From NCBI GenBank assembly GCA_945859605.1, contig OX243811.1:30963953-31027952 (forward strand): a DNA stretch of 64,000 nt, in the 5' to 3' direction. The notes beneath the pieces were generated by a model. The model saw only the letters and a program-made list of their open reading frames with translations. It was not told the origin of the DNA and did no database searches. This DNA comes from Lumbricus rubellus. Lineage: Eukaryota; Annelida; Clitellata; Crassiclitellata; Lumbricidae. This document shows, in pieces, positions 12,300 through 23,699 of this stretch. The position numbers and the translations under genes were made by a program. Within the stretch, counting starts at the first letter, position 1. Each line of letters begins with the position of its first letter.

Positions 12300-12570
12300 T
12301 CAGGTAACCTGGGGGGGGGGGTCAGACAAGGCAAGGTAAGGTAACTAGTCCTCTATTATAGCAAGGTAGAGCAAGGTAACTGCACTCATTAATAATAAGG
12401 CAAGATTAGGTGATTGCTCATTTACGGTTATAACAAAGCAAATTAAGCTAACTGCTCATTTATACCAATGCAAGGTAAAGCAAGACAAAGTAAGGCGTTG
12501 TAGCAAGGTAAGGTAATGTAACTGGGCATTCATAACTAGACAAACAAGTTAGCTGCTCATCTATAACAAT
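12300..12570. repeat. Degenerate GCAAGGTAAGGTAAC minisatellite
   Basis: About four diverged units of roughly 60-70 bp, each containing 'gcaaggta(ag)gtaac' and 'tgctcattta(t)a'. It begins with a run of Gs at 12311-12321. Old, decayed tandem array. Confidence 0.6.
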
Positions 12571-13659
12571 GAAAGACCTGTGCCTCTATCCAAAATAGCC
12601 ATCAGATGCATGATTGGATGGATAGGTAAGGCACTGTAAGCAAACAAGACTATATAGCTTTATTGAATAATGGGCAAGATGATTGTGATTTTCACATGAT
12701 ACACCCAGATCCAAATCCCTAACAACCCCCACACCTCCTCCCTCCGTCAAAGATTCCATCATGGTGCTGAGCAGCAGCACATGGTCAAAGTGCAGACACC
12801 ACATCAACAACAGCACAACCACCACAGTACACACTACACAGGTTGTTGCAACAATCCACCCAGTGCAATATATACTCAGTTTCAGACACCATTATAAGTG
12901 TACTTAACCCTTTAACGTTGAGAAACCAATGCAGCTCGTCGTTAAAAGGTTAAAATAAGGATAACTTTGAATGCAGCAGATTTTTCTCTGGAAAATCCTA
13001 ATTCATTTTATCCAAGTCATGCAACACTAATAATCCTTCCTTCCTAGAACAAGATAATTTAGTCACTAAACAAGGGTGGGAGAATGATCCATGCATCAAT
13101 GCATAAAACATCACTCCAAAGGATTTTCTTGTAGCCACATGTACTGGAGATTCAAACCTTCCTAGAACAAGCCATAAAAGGATTTTATGGGTCAAGGGCA
13201 TCTGATTGGACTCGGCCAAATCTACAACAATTTCATAGCCTGGTCAGTTATCTAGGCTACACCCAGTTATTTGTTCGATTCATTGCGTCATGCATGCATG
13301 ATCAATGAATGCAAGTCGCAGAACAAGACATTGCAGAAACAACTTGTCATGCATTCAGCAAGCCACCTGCACTCACTCTATGCAATCGTCATTGCTCCAG
13401 TGTGCTAGATGACAGTCCTGCACTTTCTCATAATTACATGGAGCACCGTCATAATTTGCATCATCGATTCATCGTGTGATCATGACCTTCACCCCCAATC
13501 GTTTGCTTTCTACCATTCACCTTCCTCATTCTTCTGAATGCTGCCACCATGGCACTTCCACCGCCTCTATACACACCACCACAACCACCACAACTACTAA
13601 ACACCATCACAATTTCGTCATCCTCATCACAACTAAGTTTCTAATTTGTGTATGTGGGG
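12571..13659. other. Gene-free stretch without recognisable features
   Basis: No recognisable gene. There is a short ACC/ACA triplet-like patch at about 13570-13600 (caccaccacaaccaccac). Otherwise ordinary sequence. Confidence 0.35.
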
Positions 13660-13870
13660 GACTGGGGGGTGTGTCGTGTGTATGTCAGGGCAAACGGACA
13701 TTTTAATCCCCTCTCCCCTGGACAAAACAACCCTCCGCCAAAAAAAACGAAAAAAGGACACCTCCCGGGCTCCCCCCCAGTTTAGCCTAGGACATTAACC
13801 CTCATGGACAAAACCCCCTCCCCTGTACAAATAATCTATTTCTGTAGTTAATTGATGAAGTATGCTTTAT
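13660..13870. mobile_element. Partial copy of the GGACATTATCCCC element family
   Basis: Contains 'ggacattttaatcccct', 'ggacaaaacaaccctccgcc', 'ggacattaaccc' and then 'aataatctatttctgtagtt'. The last block matches 'attaatctatttccttatt' in the larger copy at 18.3-19.2 kb and the corresponding inverted block in the 15.27-kb copy. Only one end is present. Directly after it a ~38-bp unit (cttctattta...) is tandemly duplicated at about 13877-13951. Confidence 0.5.
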
Positions 13871-13985
13871 CAGTCCAGCTTCTATTTAAATAGCAACAAT
13901 TGTTTTTATCATTTCAACTTCTATTTATAGATAACAATCATTTTTCATCAATCCGTATGCTAGCGTGCTTGTGCATGCATGCTAG

Positions 13986-13987
<2 letters not shown>

Positions 13988-14024
<37 letters not shown>

Positions 14025-14062
14025 ATGCATGCGTGAGTGCATGCGTGCGTGCGTGTATGTGT
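13988..14062. repeat. (GT)n / GCAT-GCGT microsatellite
   Basis: About 36 bp of pure GT followed by GCATGCAT and GCGT variants. Confidence 0.9.
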
Positions 14063-14309
14063 GGGTGAAACCTTCAGTTGCTGTGGACTGCAAAGCAATG
14101 ACTTGTCAACTCTTGGGAAAACTGGAGCATTAGACGAATCAAGCACCGTTCCTATTTCATAATGATCGAGATCGGAGCAAATTAGCGAAACTTCACAGGT
14201 TGGACTAAACTGTCAACGATGATACACTGATGATTTTTTTCGCCATCAGACGAAGACTGGATGATGGCGGTGTTACTTGGAAACGCCAACGACGACAGAA
14301 ACCACCAGA

Positions 14310-14745
14310 GTATATTATACACAGACAAAAGTAAGGACACATATACCTACGGACAAACGTACAAAAGTAAAGACACATACCTACGGACAAATGTGCAAAA
14401 GTAAGGACAAATACCTACGGACAAACGTGCAAAAGTAAGGACACATACCTACGGACAAACGTACAAAATTAAGGACACATACCTACGGACAAACGTACAA
14501 AAGCAAGGACACATACCTACGGACAAACGTACAAAATTAAGAACACATACCTACGGACAAACGTACAAAAGCAAGGACACATACCTACGGACAAACGTAC
14601 AAAATTAAGGACACATACCTACGGACAAACGTACAAAAGTAAGGACACATACCTACGGACAAACGTACAAATAAATGGAAGAACTGCCGGTGGACAAATG
14701 TACAAAAGTAAGGACACATACCTACGGACAAACGTACAAAACGAA
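14310..14745. repeat. 34-bp minisatellite, about 12 copies
   Basis: Tandem units of 34 bp built from 'aagtaaggacacatacct' plus 'acggacaaacgtac'. Variants replace AGTAAGG with ATTAAGG or AGCAAGG, and the array appears to alternate between them in places, suggesting a two-unit higher-order repeat. One 35-bp linker carrying 'taaatggaagaactgccgg' interrupts the array near 14670. The unit is not a multiple of 3, so the minus-strand frames are incidental. Confidence 0.92.
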
Positions 14746-15273
14746 CGGACGAATATTCACCGGACGAAGGCACGGACGTCCTGACGTACGTGCAAACAAA
14801 CATAGGGTCAGGTCGACGAACGGAGGGATGCACCGACGGACAAGCGGACTCATGGACAGAGACATGGGGACGCACGAACGAGAGGATGGATGGACGGTGT
14901 CCCAGAAAGAACGGTGGGGTGGGGAGGTCGGACGGACATTATAGCTAAAGAACGACAGCACAGCCGCGCATTCTAATATTCCGGAAAGCCGATACTAATG
15001 GGGCGGAGCGATGAGGGTTGAGAGTGAGTAAGACGGGTAGACAGAGTAGCGGGTGGGGGGGGGGGGTTGGGGGGTGGAGAGGAGGAAGCAGAGAATGGAT
15101 AAGTCAAAAAAGAGACAAAACAGATGGTACAGTATATGATGGCCACGATCTCATTTTCCCACTGAGTCAAGTTTACTAATATGGGCCCTTTATGGGGGGG
15201 GGGGGGGGGGAGGGGGCAAAAGAAACTGAAATCTTGAAACAAATTTTGGCCCTGGTGGAGATCTGGAGTAAAC
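14746..15273. other. Gene-free stretch with GGAC-rich and poly-G runs
   Basis: Decayed ACGGACGAA-type repeats continue from the minisatellite to about 14900. Poly-G runs lie at 15055-15066 and 15196-15210. No gene. Confidence 0.5.
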
Positions 15274-15670
15274 CGACATTATCCCTTCGGACATAATCCT
15301 CCGGACATTATCCCCGGGGTATAGGACATTATCCCCAGGCTATGATATCATCACCTACAAATGATGCAAAACAAATAGATGAATGACACTAACAGGTCTT
15401 AAGTTTACATCTGAATGACAGTAACAGGTCTTTACCAAGACGGCTGTAACAAGTTGGCACAGTGACCAAAAACACAGAAACATGACAATTAAGATTTATC
15501 AATTAAATGAAGAGAGAAACTAATTGCACAGAGTCCTGATTTTGTCATTTTATCCCCGTGTGGATGATGTAATACTGTAATACACAAATATGGAGGAGGG
15601 TTTCGCAGGGGGAACTTTTGTCCGGGAGTGATAATGTCCAGGGAGATAATGTTCAAGGGGATAATGTCCT
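15274..15670. mobile_element. GGACATTATCCCC-ended element, copy A (~397 bp)
   Basis: The left end has four direct copies of a GGACATTATCCC-like motif (15275-15342), followed by 'ggctatgatatcatcacct'. The right end has three copies in inverse orientation (ggataatgtcc types, 15629-15670). The interior includes 'aattgcacagagtcctg' and 'cagtgaccaaaaacacag'. Read in reverse, the whole length aligns block by block with copy B at 18290-19217, so these are two insertions of one family in opposite orientations. It has no coding capacity. Repeated subterminal motifs suggest transposase-binding sites of a non-autonomous DNA transposon; the superfamily is unknown and no clear TSD is visible. Confidence 0.7.
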
Positions 15671-16370
15671 ACAATCGAGATTTGGATCTCCCCTTCGGCC
15701 TTCCTGCAAATCAAGCCAGTCCGTCAAGCCAACCTCTAGACTCGAGTCTAGACTTTGGCCGAGACTCAGACAGAAAAGGTGAAAATAGGAATCCACAATG
15801 TAACTGGATATGATGGAGTAGGAGGATGAGGAAGTGAAAGATGAGCAAATGAAGAATGAGTAGACTGTCCAGACTCCAGACAACAGAAGAGGAAGAGGAC
15901 AAAGAAGAGCATCACCCTGTTTTGATAGTCCAGAAGATAATAATAATATACTTCATACCTGTCCTTCATTGTGCTTTGGTTGTCTCCAGTGCTCTCCATA
16001 GTCTGTACATTAAGTCTATAAGCGGTCCTATATATATAGAAGCCTCAGCCATAAAATATAATTAATTTCTACACAAGTTAATTGGTTGACCTAACCAGGG
16101 TTTCAAGTTCTTTCCCCAACAATCCCCCCATCCCGGTTGTTTATTAGCAACCACACACGTACGGTGAGTGGGTGAGGGGGTGAGTAGACAGACAGTAAAT
16201 CCTAATCCTCAAATGATTGATTTATTTACTCAGCAGAACAGAATCTCCACAAAGTTTCCTTAATTAGCTTTGCAAACCATATCCAGTAACGCATTATAAT
16301 CGGGCTGTAATAATGAGTCTGCCTTCTAAAGCCGTCGCTGTATTAGAATGCATGCCAGAAGGATATCGTC
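15671..16370. other. Gene-free stretch without recognisable features
   Basis: Contains 'tctagactcgagtctagac' (15735-15753), a near-perfect palindrome, within ordinary sequence. Short frames on both strands at 15650-16000 are not recognisable. Confidence 0.35.
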
Positions 16371-16371
16371 C

Positions 16372-16374
16372 ATG

Positions 16375-16408
<34 letters not shown>

Positions 16409-16411
16409 CGT

Positions 16412-16471
<60 letters not shown>
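16372..16471. repeat. (GT)n microsatellite
   Basis: About 100 bp of GT with a few GCGT interruptions. Confidence 0.95.
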
Positions 16472-16475
<4 letters not shown>

Positions 16476-17143
16476 AACATGCGTTGGCTCGACCAATGGC
16501 TCCTATTTTATTACCCAGACATCTATGGTTCAGCATAAAGGAGGATATGGGCATTTGAACTGGGCCAGTAATGGTGGGTAATTGGAAAACAGTCGGGATT
16601 TCTATCAAGGTGTTGGTTTAATCTCGTCTCCAATTTCAAAGAGGGACGCGACGCCTAGTAAGTGGAGAATTATATGCAGAAGCAGACTCTCCAAGTCACC
16701 CCACAACCGATCAACCCACTGACCCCACAGGTCTTTGAAGCAGGCACACGCACACGGCAATGCACGGATACACAGCGATACCTGCACACATATAACGGTG
16801 GTGTGGCAGACAGACAGACCTGTAAATAAATAGTAACACCCTCCTCTCGGAAACACATCTGGATCATTTCCAAGTGATTTTTCGGTAATTACGAAGTTCA
16901 GGTCAATGTCAAGGTCAGGTCGTGTTCTTTGATTTTCCGAATCAGGCGTTCTGTTTCAGAGATACAATTTCCTAGACAGGTCAGAGCTTACTAGAGTTCA
17001 GCTCCTCAATTGACACATGCAGTAGATTCCCAGGGTTTTGTGTTAATTGAACTTTATGGCAAGTATACCATGTTGCATTTAATTGGATAAATCAGGATAG
17101 AAAAACCAAATATAGGACAATCATTAGGTGCCAAACAGCTCTC
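16472..17143. other. Gene-free stretch without recognisable features
   Basis: Ordinary sequence with no recognisable gene or element. Confidence 0.35.
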
Positions 17144-17247
<104 letters not shown>

Positions 17248-17341
17248 ATCCCACACAGTGTATTACATGCAAGATTGCAGTTGAAAGAAACTAAAGCAGA
17301 CTAGACTATGCTGGCTAAAAAATGAAGACGTCCTATATATC

Positions 17342-17699
17342 ACTTGGACCAGTGGTTCACAACCCGTGGCCCATGGGCCAAAAAGTGGCCCGCCATGAAT
17401 AAAAAATGGCCCTCCTCTCTCAAAGAATTTTTTAAAATATATGAAAAAATTGACAGTTTGGACAGGATATAACACATAATTATTTTCTATTACGAAATAT
17501 TTTACTTTGACATTTCTAAATAACATCAAACATTCTATTTTGATCCAATTATAACAATTTTATATGCTTTTAGTTAATTAAATTTTAGCCTGGTGGCCCC
17601 CTAATGTCCTTCAACTAAGAAAAAGTGGCCCTTGTATCCTCAAACTTAGAAAAAGAGTGGTCTTACAGTCAAAAAAGTTTGGGAACCACTGACTTGGAC
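17342..17699. mobile_element. hAT-type MITE (342 bp) with perfect 8-bp TSD
   Basis: The element spans 17350-17691, starts CAGTGGTTCACAA and ends TTTGGGAACCACTG. It is flanked by identical 8-bp repeats ACTTGGAC (17342-17349, 17692-17699). CAGTGGTTC ends plus an 8-bp duplication are the hallmark of the hAT superfamily (Charlie-like ends). Internal subterminal repeats 'aaaaagtggccc' occur on both sides. There is no transposase. Confidence 0.92.
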
Positions 17700-17768
17700 T
17701 AACACTGAAGGGGCAGTATGGACAACTTTCTGAAGGCAGTGGGCATTTATTCATAGTTCATATCCATT

Positions 17769-17856
17769 GCTGCCAAAATGGGCAGAGACTTAGGGGGGGA
17801 CAGGGGAGGACGGTTCCCCTCCAAGTTCGGATCAAGTCTCCGCCTATGGCTGCCTA
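17769..17856. mobile_element. Minimal 72-bp hAT MITE, relative of the 6.4-kb element
   Basis: The element 17777-17848 starts 'aatgggcagagactta' and ends 'aagtctccgcctatg', the same termini as the 6379-6711 MITE with several mismatches. 'ggggggacaggggaggac' follows the left end, as in that element. The flanks are GCTGCCAA and GCTGCCTA (7 of 8 identical), consistent with an aged 8-bp TSD. Almost the whole interior is missing. Confidence 0.75.
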
Positions 17857-18289
17857 ATGGCCGGCGTCAGGAGCTGACCATGCATTGCATCATATTGCAT
17901 CTCAGTTTACTCAGACGGTGCAATATATACTTACCTACCTTAGGCTACCTAGTATACCTATATCACATACATACATCTAAACTAGGTTGAAACAGGATGC
18001 AATTTGAACCCCATCATCGCCAGCTCATCTATTTTCCCAACTCTGCCAAAAGATTTGGGTCAAACTGTTGCTGTCTTGACTGCAGTCTATAAACAACAAC
18101 TATGTCAAAGCACACTTAGCACAGGCGGCCACAAAACAACAATGTAATAACCAGCCAACATTTCCTTGCAAATGGGTTGCATAGCTGCTGGCAAATAATT
18201 AGGTCTACATGATGACTAATACTCATATTCGGAGCAGATAGATGAAAGAGCATTGACGGTAGAAATCACAAACGGAATTGTTGTCATAT
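17857..18289. other. Gene-free stretch without recognisable features
   Basis: No recognisable feature. Confidence 0.35.
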
Positions 18290-19217
18290 GGGACATAATC
18301 AGGTGAATGTTAATTATTAAACTGTGACCTGCTTTGGTTGCAGAGGGAGGACATTATCCCCCACACACTGCACATTACCCTCCTCGCCCCCCCCACCCCC
18401 ACAAAGGCCCTCACTGCATTAGTCTATTTCTTAATTCGACTGATACAGGCCTAGCTTAATTGTCCTGGTTTTGTTCCCTGTGCCAACTTCTTAATAATTA
18501 AAATGTGACATGCTTTGGTTGTATAGAGAGAGGACATTATCCTTCCCAGTGGACATTGTCCTTCTCACCCCTTCTCTCCACCCTCGACAAAGGCCGTCTG
18601 CACAATTAATCTATTTCCTTATTCAACTAATATAGCTTAATTGTATTGGTTTTGTTCTGTGCACAGTCAACTTGTTAATGCCCTTACCTAATGACCTACT
18701 ACAGTCGTTCAGATGTAAACCTAAGACTTGCTAGTGTCATCTAAGTCTACATTTAAGACTTGTTAATGTCGTCAGAAACTAAAGTTAGAGACTTGTAAAT
18801 GACGTTGACATCTAAGATTATATTTACAATGAACGAACTACAGCTATATGAAATTTGGACAAAAACTAGTGTAATAATAATATATTCTTACAGATGTTTT
18901 TGGAGGTATTAATTAATGTCTTAACGTTTATTATAGCACACTAATATACACCTTGACATATTCTCATTGATATTTCGGATCTATGATTTTCATGTATAAT
19001 ATACAAATATGCATTGCACCTAAAAATATTCTTACAATATTCAACTAATGTCCAATATTTTATAGATATACATCTTCATATATATGCCAATTCATCACTT
19101 TTAGGTGATGATATCATATCCTGGGGATAATGTTTTACCCAAAGGGGATAACGTCCGGGTGGGTTTGTTCCGGTGCAATAATGTCTGAGGTGATTATGGC
19201 CGTGGGGATAATGTCCG
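18290..19217. mobile_element. GGACATTATCCCC-ended element, copy B (~0.93 kb)
   Basis: The left end has 'ggacataatc' (18289) and 'ggacattatccc' (18349). A ~180-bp segment beginning 'tgctttggttg' and holding the motif is tandemly duplicated (about 18329-18508 and 18511-18680). The right end carries inverse copies ending 'ggggataatgtccg' at 19203-19217, with 'aggtgatgatatcatatcc' just inside; this is the inverse of the corresponding block of copy A. No transposase frame is visible. The exact left boundary is uncertain. Confidence 0.7.
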
Positions 19218-19412
19218 TTTCCCCCCCCCCCCGTCACCCCCATTTACCCATGCTTTACAAACTACAGTGCCTATAAAACAGTACAGAACATAACAGTACA
19301 GAACACATTGACAATAAAACACAACTTATGCAATAATTATGAGCGACACAAAAGCCCACAGAAAAATAGGATGAAGAATTTTCGTAATACATATTAAGAA
19401 ATAATAATCATA

Positions 19413-20565
19413 AATCTACACAGTGGCGTAGCTACCATGTGTGCAATGTGTGCAAAGCACACGGGCCCACGACCTCCAGGGGCCCACAGAGAATATTGAA
19501 TTTTTAATTTAAAGCCTAATATTAGTAATTCACTTTATTTTTGTGACAAATGTAGTCTTTGTGAACCCTGCACTTACAATGCTCATTGGGTTACTGACGC
19601 CTGTCAACCGCAGTTCTGTTGGCAAGCAAAAACAGCACTGAACTCCTTTTAATCTGAGTTTTCGTCTCGAATCATGACGGTCAAATGTATGACTCAAATT
19701 GTAAGATGACGTTACAGTGTGCGACTGTGCGTGCATGATGATAAAGAATAGGTTTAATACAGTTTGGTAACCGTAGTGACCTGACATCTTCTTCAATCAG
19801 GGTAAACAATGCTGGTGTTTGAGGTGGTTCAATCCTCGCTAGTCTTTGTTGCAATCAATCTATAGGCCTAGTTAAGTCCTCTTTTCACCTTTTCCCAATC
19901 CAACTCCCGACTCCATGTGGATCAGAGTCTGACTCCAGTTATTTTTCTACAGTTTTTATGCGGCTCTCAACTCTTCTCAGCTCTCACCTCAAAACCATGT
20001 AGATAAAAAAATTGAGCACGTGTAGAGCAGGGTCCCAGAGAATCACGTTTTTACCTTTATTTTTTCACTTGCAGGAAATATTGCTCAACTTATTGTTAGG
20101 TGCCGATACTATGAAAAATTGGTCATTGTGGCGTTTCAGGTTTGCAAATTGCAAATCATGGACCATGCAGAATTGATAAATGATTGACAATTTTTGCTGA
20201 GCAAAATGCTAGAAGAAAAAGCTATTATGTCATGGCATTGTTTAAATAGACCTATTAGTAGGCCTAGTCCTACTAATAACAAGTGGACAAGTCTGCAACA
20301 TGATAGATTTTAAATTCGACTGAGATATCACTGCAGTTAAGACACTTTAATTTATCTGTCATATTCGTACAGCATTCATGCTTATTCTGTGAGTGAGTAG
20401 TATTGTATGTGTAGTCCTAAGACCTAATAGCAAACGCTATTGATTAGTTTTGGCGATTTTGATTGCAAGCACGCAACTATACCAGCATTTCAAGGCGAAA
20501 CAGAGGCCCGTGCGGGAGCTCTGCACACGGGCCCATGAAAAGCTAGCTACGCCACTGAAACTACA
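19413..20565. mobile_element. hAT-type non-autonomous element (1137 bp)
   Basis: The element 19421-20557 begins CAGTGGCGTAGCTA and ends TAGCTACGCCACTG. Both sides also share 'cacacgggccca' close to the ends. The flanks AATCTACA and AAACTACA (7 of 8) fit an aged 8-bp TSD. Ends of this CAGTGGCGTAGCTA type are known from hAT families. The internal open frames are short and I cannot match them to hAT transposase. Confidence 0.85.
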
Positions 20566-20819
20566 CTTAGTTTCACGTTTTACACACAAAAGCTGACACC
20601 TCCCAATGAATAGCCTATAATAATTATGATCAGAGCCAAATACTGCTTGCCTCAGAAGATATAATAATCTAATGGCACACTTTCATAATCACCAGCACTG
20701 TGGCACCACACTATACAAAAATTAATCAGCGACTCCAGCAGACGACAATTATTCTCAAAGCCCCAAATCATTCTGGACAAAACGTCCTGCATTAGCAGAA
20801 CTCGACAGGATTGATAGCC
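20566..20819. other. Gene-free stretch
   Basis: No recognisable feature. Confidence 0.3.
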
Positions 20820-21480
20820 TCCTCTCGGCTGTGCTGAAGTTCCCACTTGACGAGGTAGCAACTTGGGACCGACGACCGTCTATAGCCTAGCCTATATATA
20901 CGAATCGTCGAAGGCGGGCGTGTTCTCTCCTTCAGAAAGCCTCTCGTTGGGAGTCGCTGCCAGCGGAGGAGGAGCGTCATAGAGAAGCGAGTCGCGTCGT
21001 TTGACGATTACGCCGGAGAGAGCCTCAGAGAGGTTGTTTTTGTGCGCACAAGATCGTCGTCTCGAAACGTGCGGCACAGACGGGGCCTTAGAAATGCCCG
21101 GATGCTTCCATTCAACGAATCTCTTTCCCCGAGTCTCCTTCGAGTCTCCTCCGAGTCTCAGCAAGGAGGAGGAGTTGCACGAATGTAAAGGCAGCACGGC
21201 GGAGGAGCATGAGGCGTAGGTGGCGGCGGTGAGCATGTTCAAAAGATAATGATCAGGTATTGTGCTCTGGCAAAGACGACGACGTCCCTGTATAATACAA
21301 GCAACGACGATAATACGCCGCCGCCGCACGAATGCACGACCGCTGCACGGTAGTCGCCAAGGACCGCCGATGACGACGACGATGACGAAGACGCGTCGTC
21401 ATGGTAACGTCCTCCCGCCGATTCCGTGAAGAGGATGCGGCCCGAACAAAGACAGGTTAATGGAGAAGGCGGCATCGGCA
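20820..21480. promoter_or_regulatory. CpG-rich segment, possible promoter or first exon
   Basis: This stretch has more G+C and many more CpG dinucleotides than its surroundings (for example cgaatcgtcgaaggcgggcg, and dense CGACGACG at 21360-21400). It holds long-ish overlapping open frames on both strands (minus 20892-21329, plus 21001-21219). None of the translations shows a known domain. CpG density could mark an unmethylated promoter-like region; transcription evidence would be needed. Confidence 0.25.
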
Positions 21481-22686
21481 TCGGCATCGGGGATAAGTAA
21501 ACTAATGAGAAGGGAAAATCTGGGATTCGAGACGCTGCTGTAATATAGTGAAGCGCTGCAGCCTTCCAAAAGCATGATACTAAAATAAAACTGATGTATA
21601 CGCACACACACAGCGCCGACGACGACGTCTTCCGTCATGCCTCTCAATTTAACGGACGCTGGGCGCTGTCTCTCTGCCTGTCTGTGTGCGTGTGTGTGTC
21701 TATCTCTATTTGTGTGTATGCCTCTGTCTCTCGCTCTCTCTGCCTCCTCCCTCTCAGCCTATACCTCTCAATTAAGCAAAGTATGGGCGCCTCGGTCTCA
21801 TCGTAAAACATGAAGAATACGATCTGAATAGAAGACATTGACCGCATACTGCACAGCAGACAGCTGAAGAGATTATTTCCTTTTGGGAAATGTCCTTCTC
21901 CACATTACACACATGATAAAACTCTTGTATGATCTGCAGTCATAAATAAATCCATCCCACCACATTTGCATGCACCTGCTATCATTTGTCACAATTATTA
22001 TTATAGCAATTTTACTATCGCCATGCATTGGGTGTACGACGTATTATAGCCTACCATTGGCATGAATAATTTGAGTTTAAATCTGAATAACCAAGGATTC
22101 AGTCTTTTCATTGATATTTCAGTGAACATACAGATGCATCTATAGTGTGTCATCATTTTGGGCACATCTAACAACGCAAGTCGGTCAGAATGGGGGTGGA
22201 GTGCTCTCCCGCTCCCGGTGGGGTTAAACGCTACAGATCTGTCTTATTAACTTTGGACTTTAAAAAGATCTTACCTCCCAGTTGATCACAGCATGTCACA
22301 GGCCCATGATAGGTAAGAATTATTATATACTTCTGCATATTATATGTTGGTCGGCCTGTCATTGTCAGCTGGTAAGTGGTAACCAACCAAGATAAAAACT
22401 GCAAGACTTCATAAAACGGAAGTCAACACCTATATACAGCAGTGTGCATTCGTTTAACTCTCATTTAAAATAAGCATGTTCGGATAATAAATCTTTTTAC
22501 ACCATAATATACTTTGTCACATAAACTCTTAATAATATGTGTTCTGTTGTGAGCAGACAAATGGGTGCAGGACAAAATTAATGCATGCCGACAAAAATGG
22601 TCATAAATATATCTGAAATGTGAAAAAAATTAAATAGTTAAGTAGGAGAAGCAAACAGTTTACTAGCATATAACACACACACACAT
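21481..22686. other. Gene-free stretch with CT/TG simple repeat
   Basis: A CTGTCTCT/TGTGTG-rich simple repeat lies at about 21660-21775. The rest is ordinary sequence without recognisable genes. Confidence 0.4.
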
Positions 22687-23688
22687 TACACTGTGCCCCA
22701 TAAAAAAACACACCAAATTGTTTTGCGAATATCTCTAATACCTGATGACATATCAAGCTAAAAGTTTCCAAATATTTAGAGAAGTGGACCAAGAATATGA
22801 TTCCAAAATTTCATGAAATAAAGTTGAACGGATAAAAAGATATGAATATTTAAACTTCATATACCGAAATTGCAGTTTGCAAGCAATTTTCTGTCAGATT
22901 CAATAAAAAGTAAGCCAAACAATTTTTTTTACATCTCTGATGTCTGATGAGTAATCATAAAAACTTTTTCCATATATTTAGGGAATTGAACCAAGAATAG
23001 GATTCCAAAATTTCATGTCATAAATGTGAAGGGATAGAAAGATATGGATATTTCAACTTCATCACCCGAAATTTCAGTTTTCAGCAAGTCTGTTATTGTG
23101 TAGACTTCATTTCTCCCACATTATGGCCTCCGAACAGTCCAGATTTGAATCCTGTCGACTATAAAATGTGGAGCGTGATGCAAGATCGAGCCTACCAGAC
23201 AACAATCCATGATATAAACGATCTGAAGCAACGCTTGTTGGAAGTGCGGGATGGCCTGAACCAGAGGATAATCGACGTTGCTGTTGCCATTGCAATGGCG
23301 CCAGCGCCCTCAGGCTTGCGTGCATCAGGAGGGGGACATTTTGAGCATCTTATTTAATTAAATTATCAAACCATACTGTTGGGGTCATATTGTTAGTTCA
23401 ATTCTCTACATATCTGGAAAATTTTAGAATGATTAATCATCAGGCATTGGAGATAATAGGGAAACAGTTTATCGAATCTGACAGAAAATTGCTTGTAAAC
23501 TGCAATTTCGGTATATGAAGTTTAAATATTCATATCTTTTTATCCGTTCAACTTTATTTCATGAAATTTTGGAATCATATTCTTGGTCCACTTCTCTAAA
23601 TATTTGGAAAATTTTAGCTTGATATGTCATCAGGTATTAGAGATATTTGCAAAACAATTTGGTGTGTTTTTTTATGGGGCACAGTGTA
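22687..23688 (+). mobile_element. Tc1/mariner element with doubled long TIRs (998 bp)
   Basis: The element 22689-23686 is bounded by TA on both sides and starts CACTGTGCCCCATAAAAAAA, with an inverted match at the right end. The outer inverted repeats are long (about 215 bp: 22689-22905 against 23474-23686). Immediately inside is a second, diverged copy of the same unit on each side (22911-23090, and a shorter one at about 23392-23473). A transposase C-terminal remnant lies in the middle. TA target and DLNPVDY motif place it in the IS630-Tc1-mariner superfamily. It is internally deleted and cannot supply its own transposase. Confidence 0.9.
23109..23357 (+). pseudogene. mariner transposase C-terminal remnant
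   Basis: The frame reads W-P-P-N-S-P-D-L-N-P-V-D-Y-K-M-W from 23124, the signature around the third catalytic Asp of Tc1/mariner transposases. It continues with a W/MQ.R.YQT..HDI.DLKQRL segment and ends GGHFEHLI before TAA at 23355-23357, the usual family terminus. The N-terminal DNA-binding domain and the first two catalytic Asp residues are absent. The final 75 codons are open without stops, so internal deletion rather than point decay inactivated it. Confidence 0.85.
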
Positions 23689-23699
23689 TAGTTATTATA

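Noticed and set aside
14310..14745. CRISPR-like array (regular ~34-bp repeat)
   Set aside because: There are no unique spacers; the whole 34 bp repeats, and the context is a eukaryotic minisatellite.
20892..21329. 145-codon minus-strand frame in the CpG-rich segment
   Set aside because: CpG-rich DNA has fewer stops; frames of similar length are open on the opposite strand and no domain is recognisable. Kept only as a possible promoter-like region.
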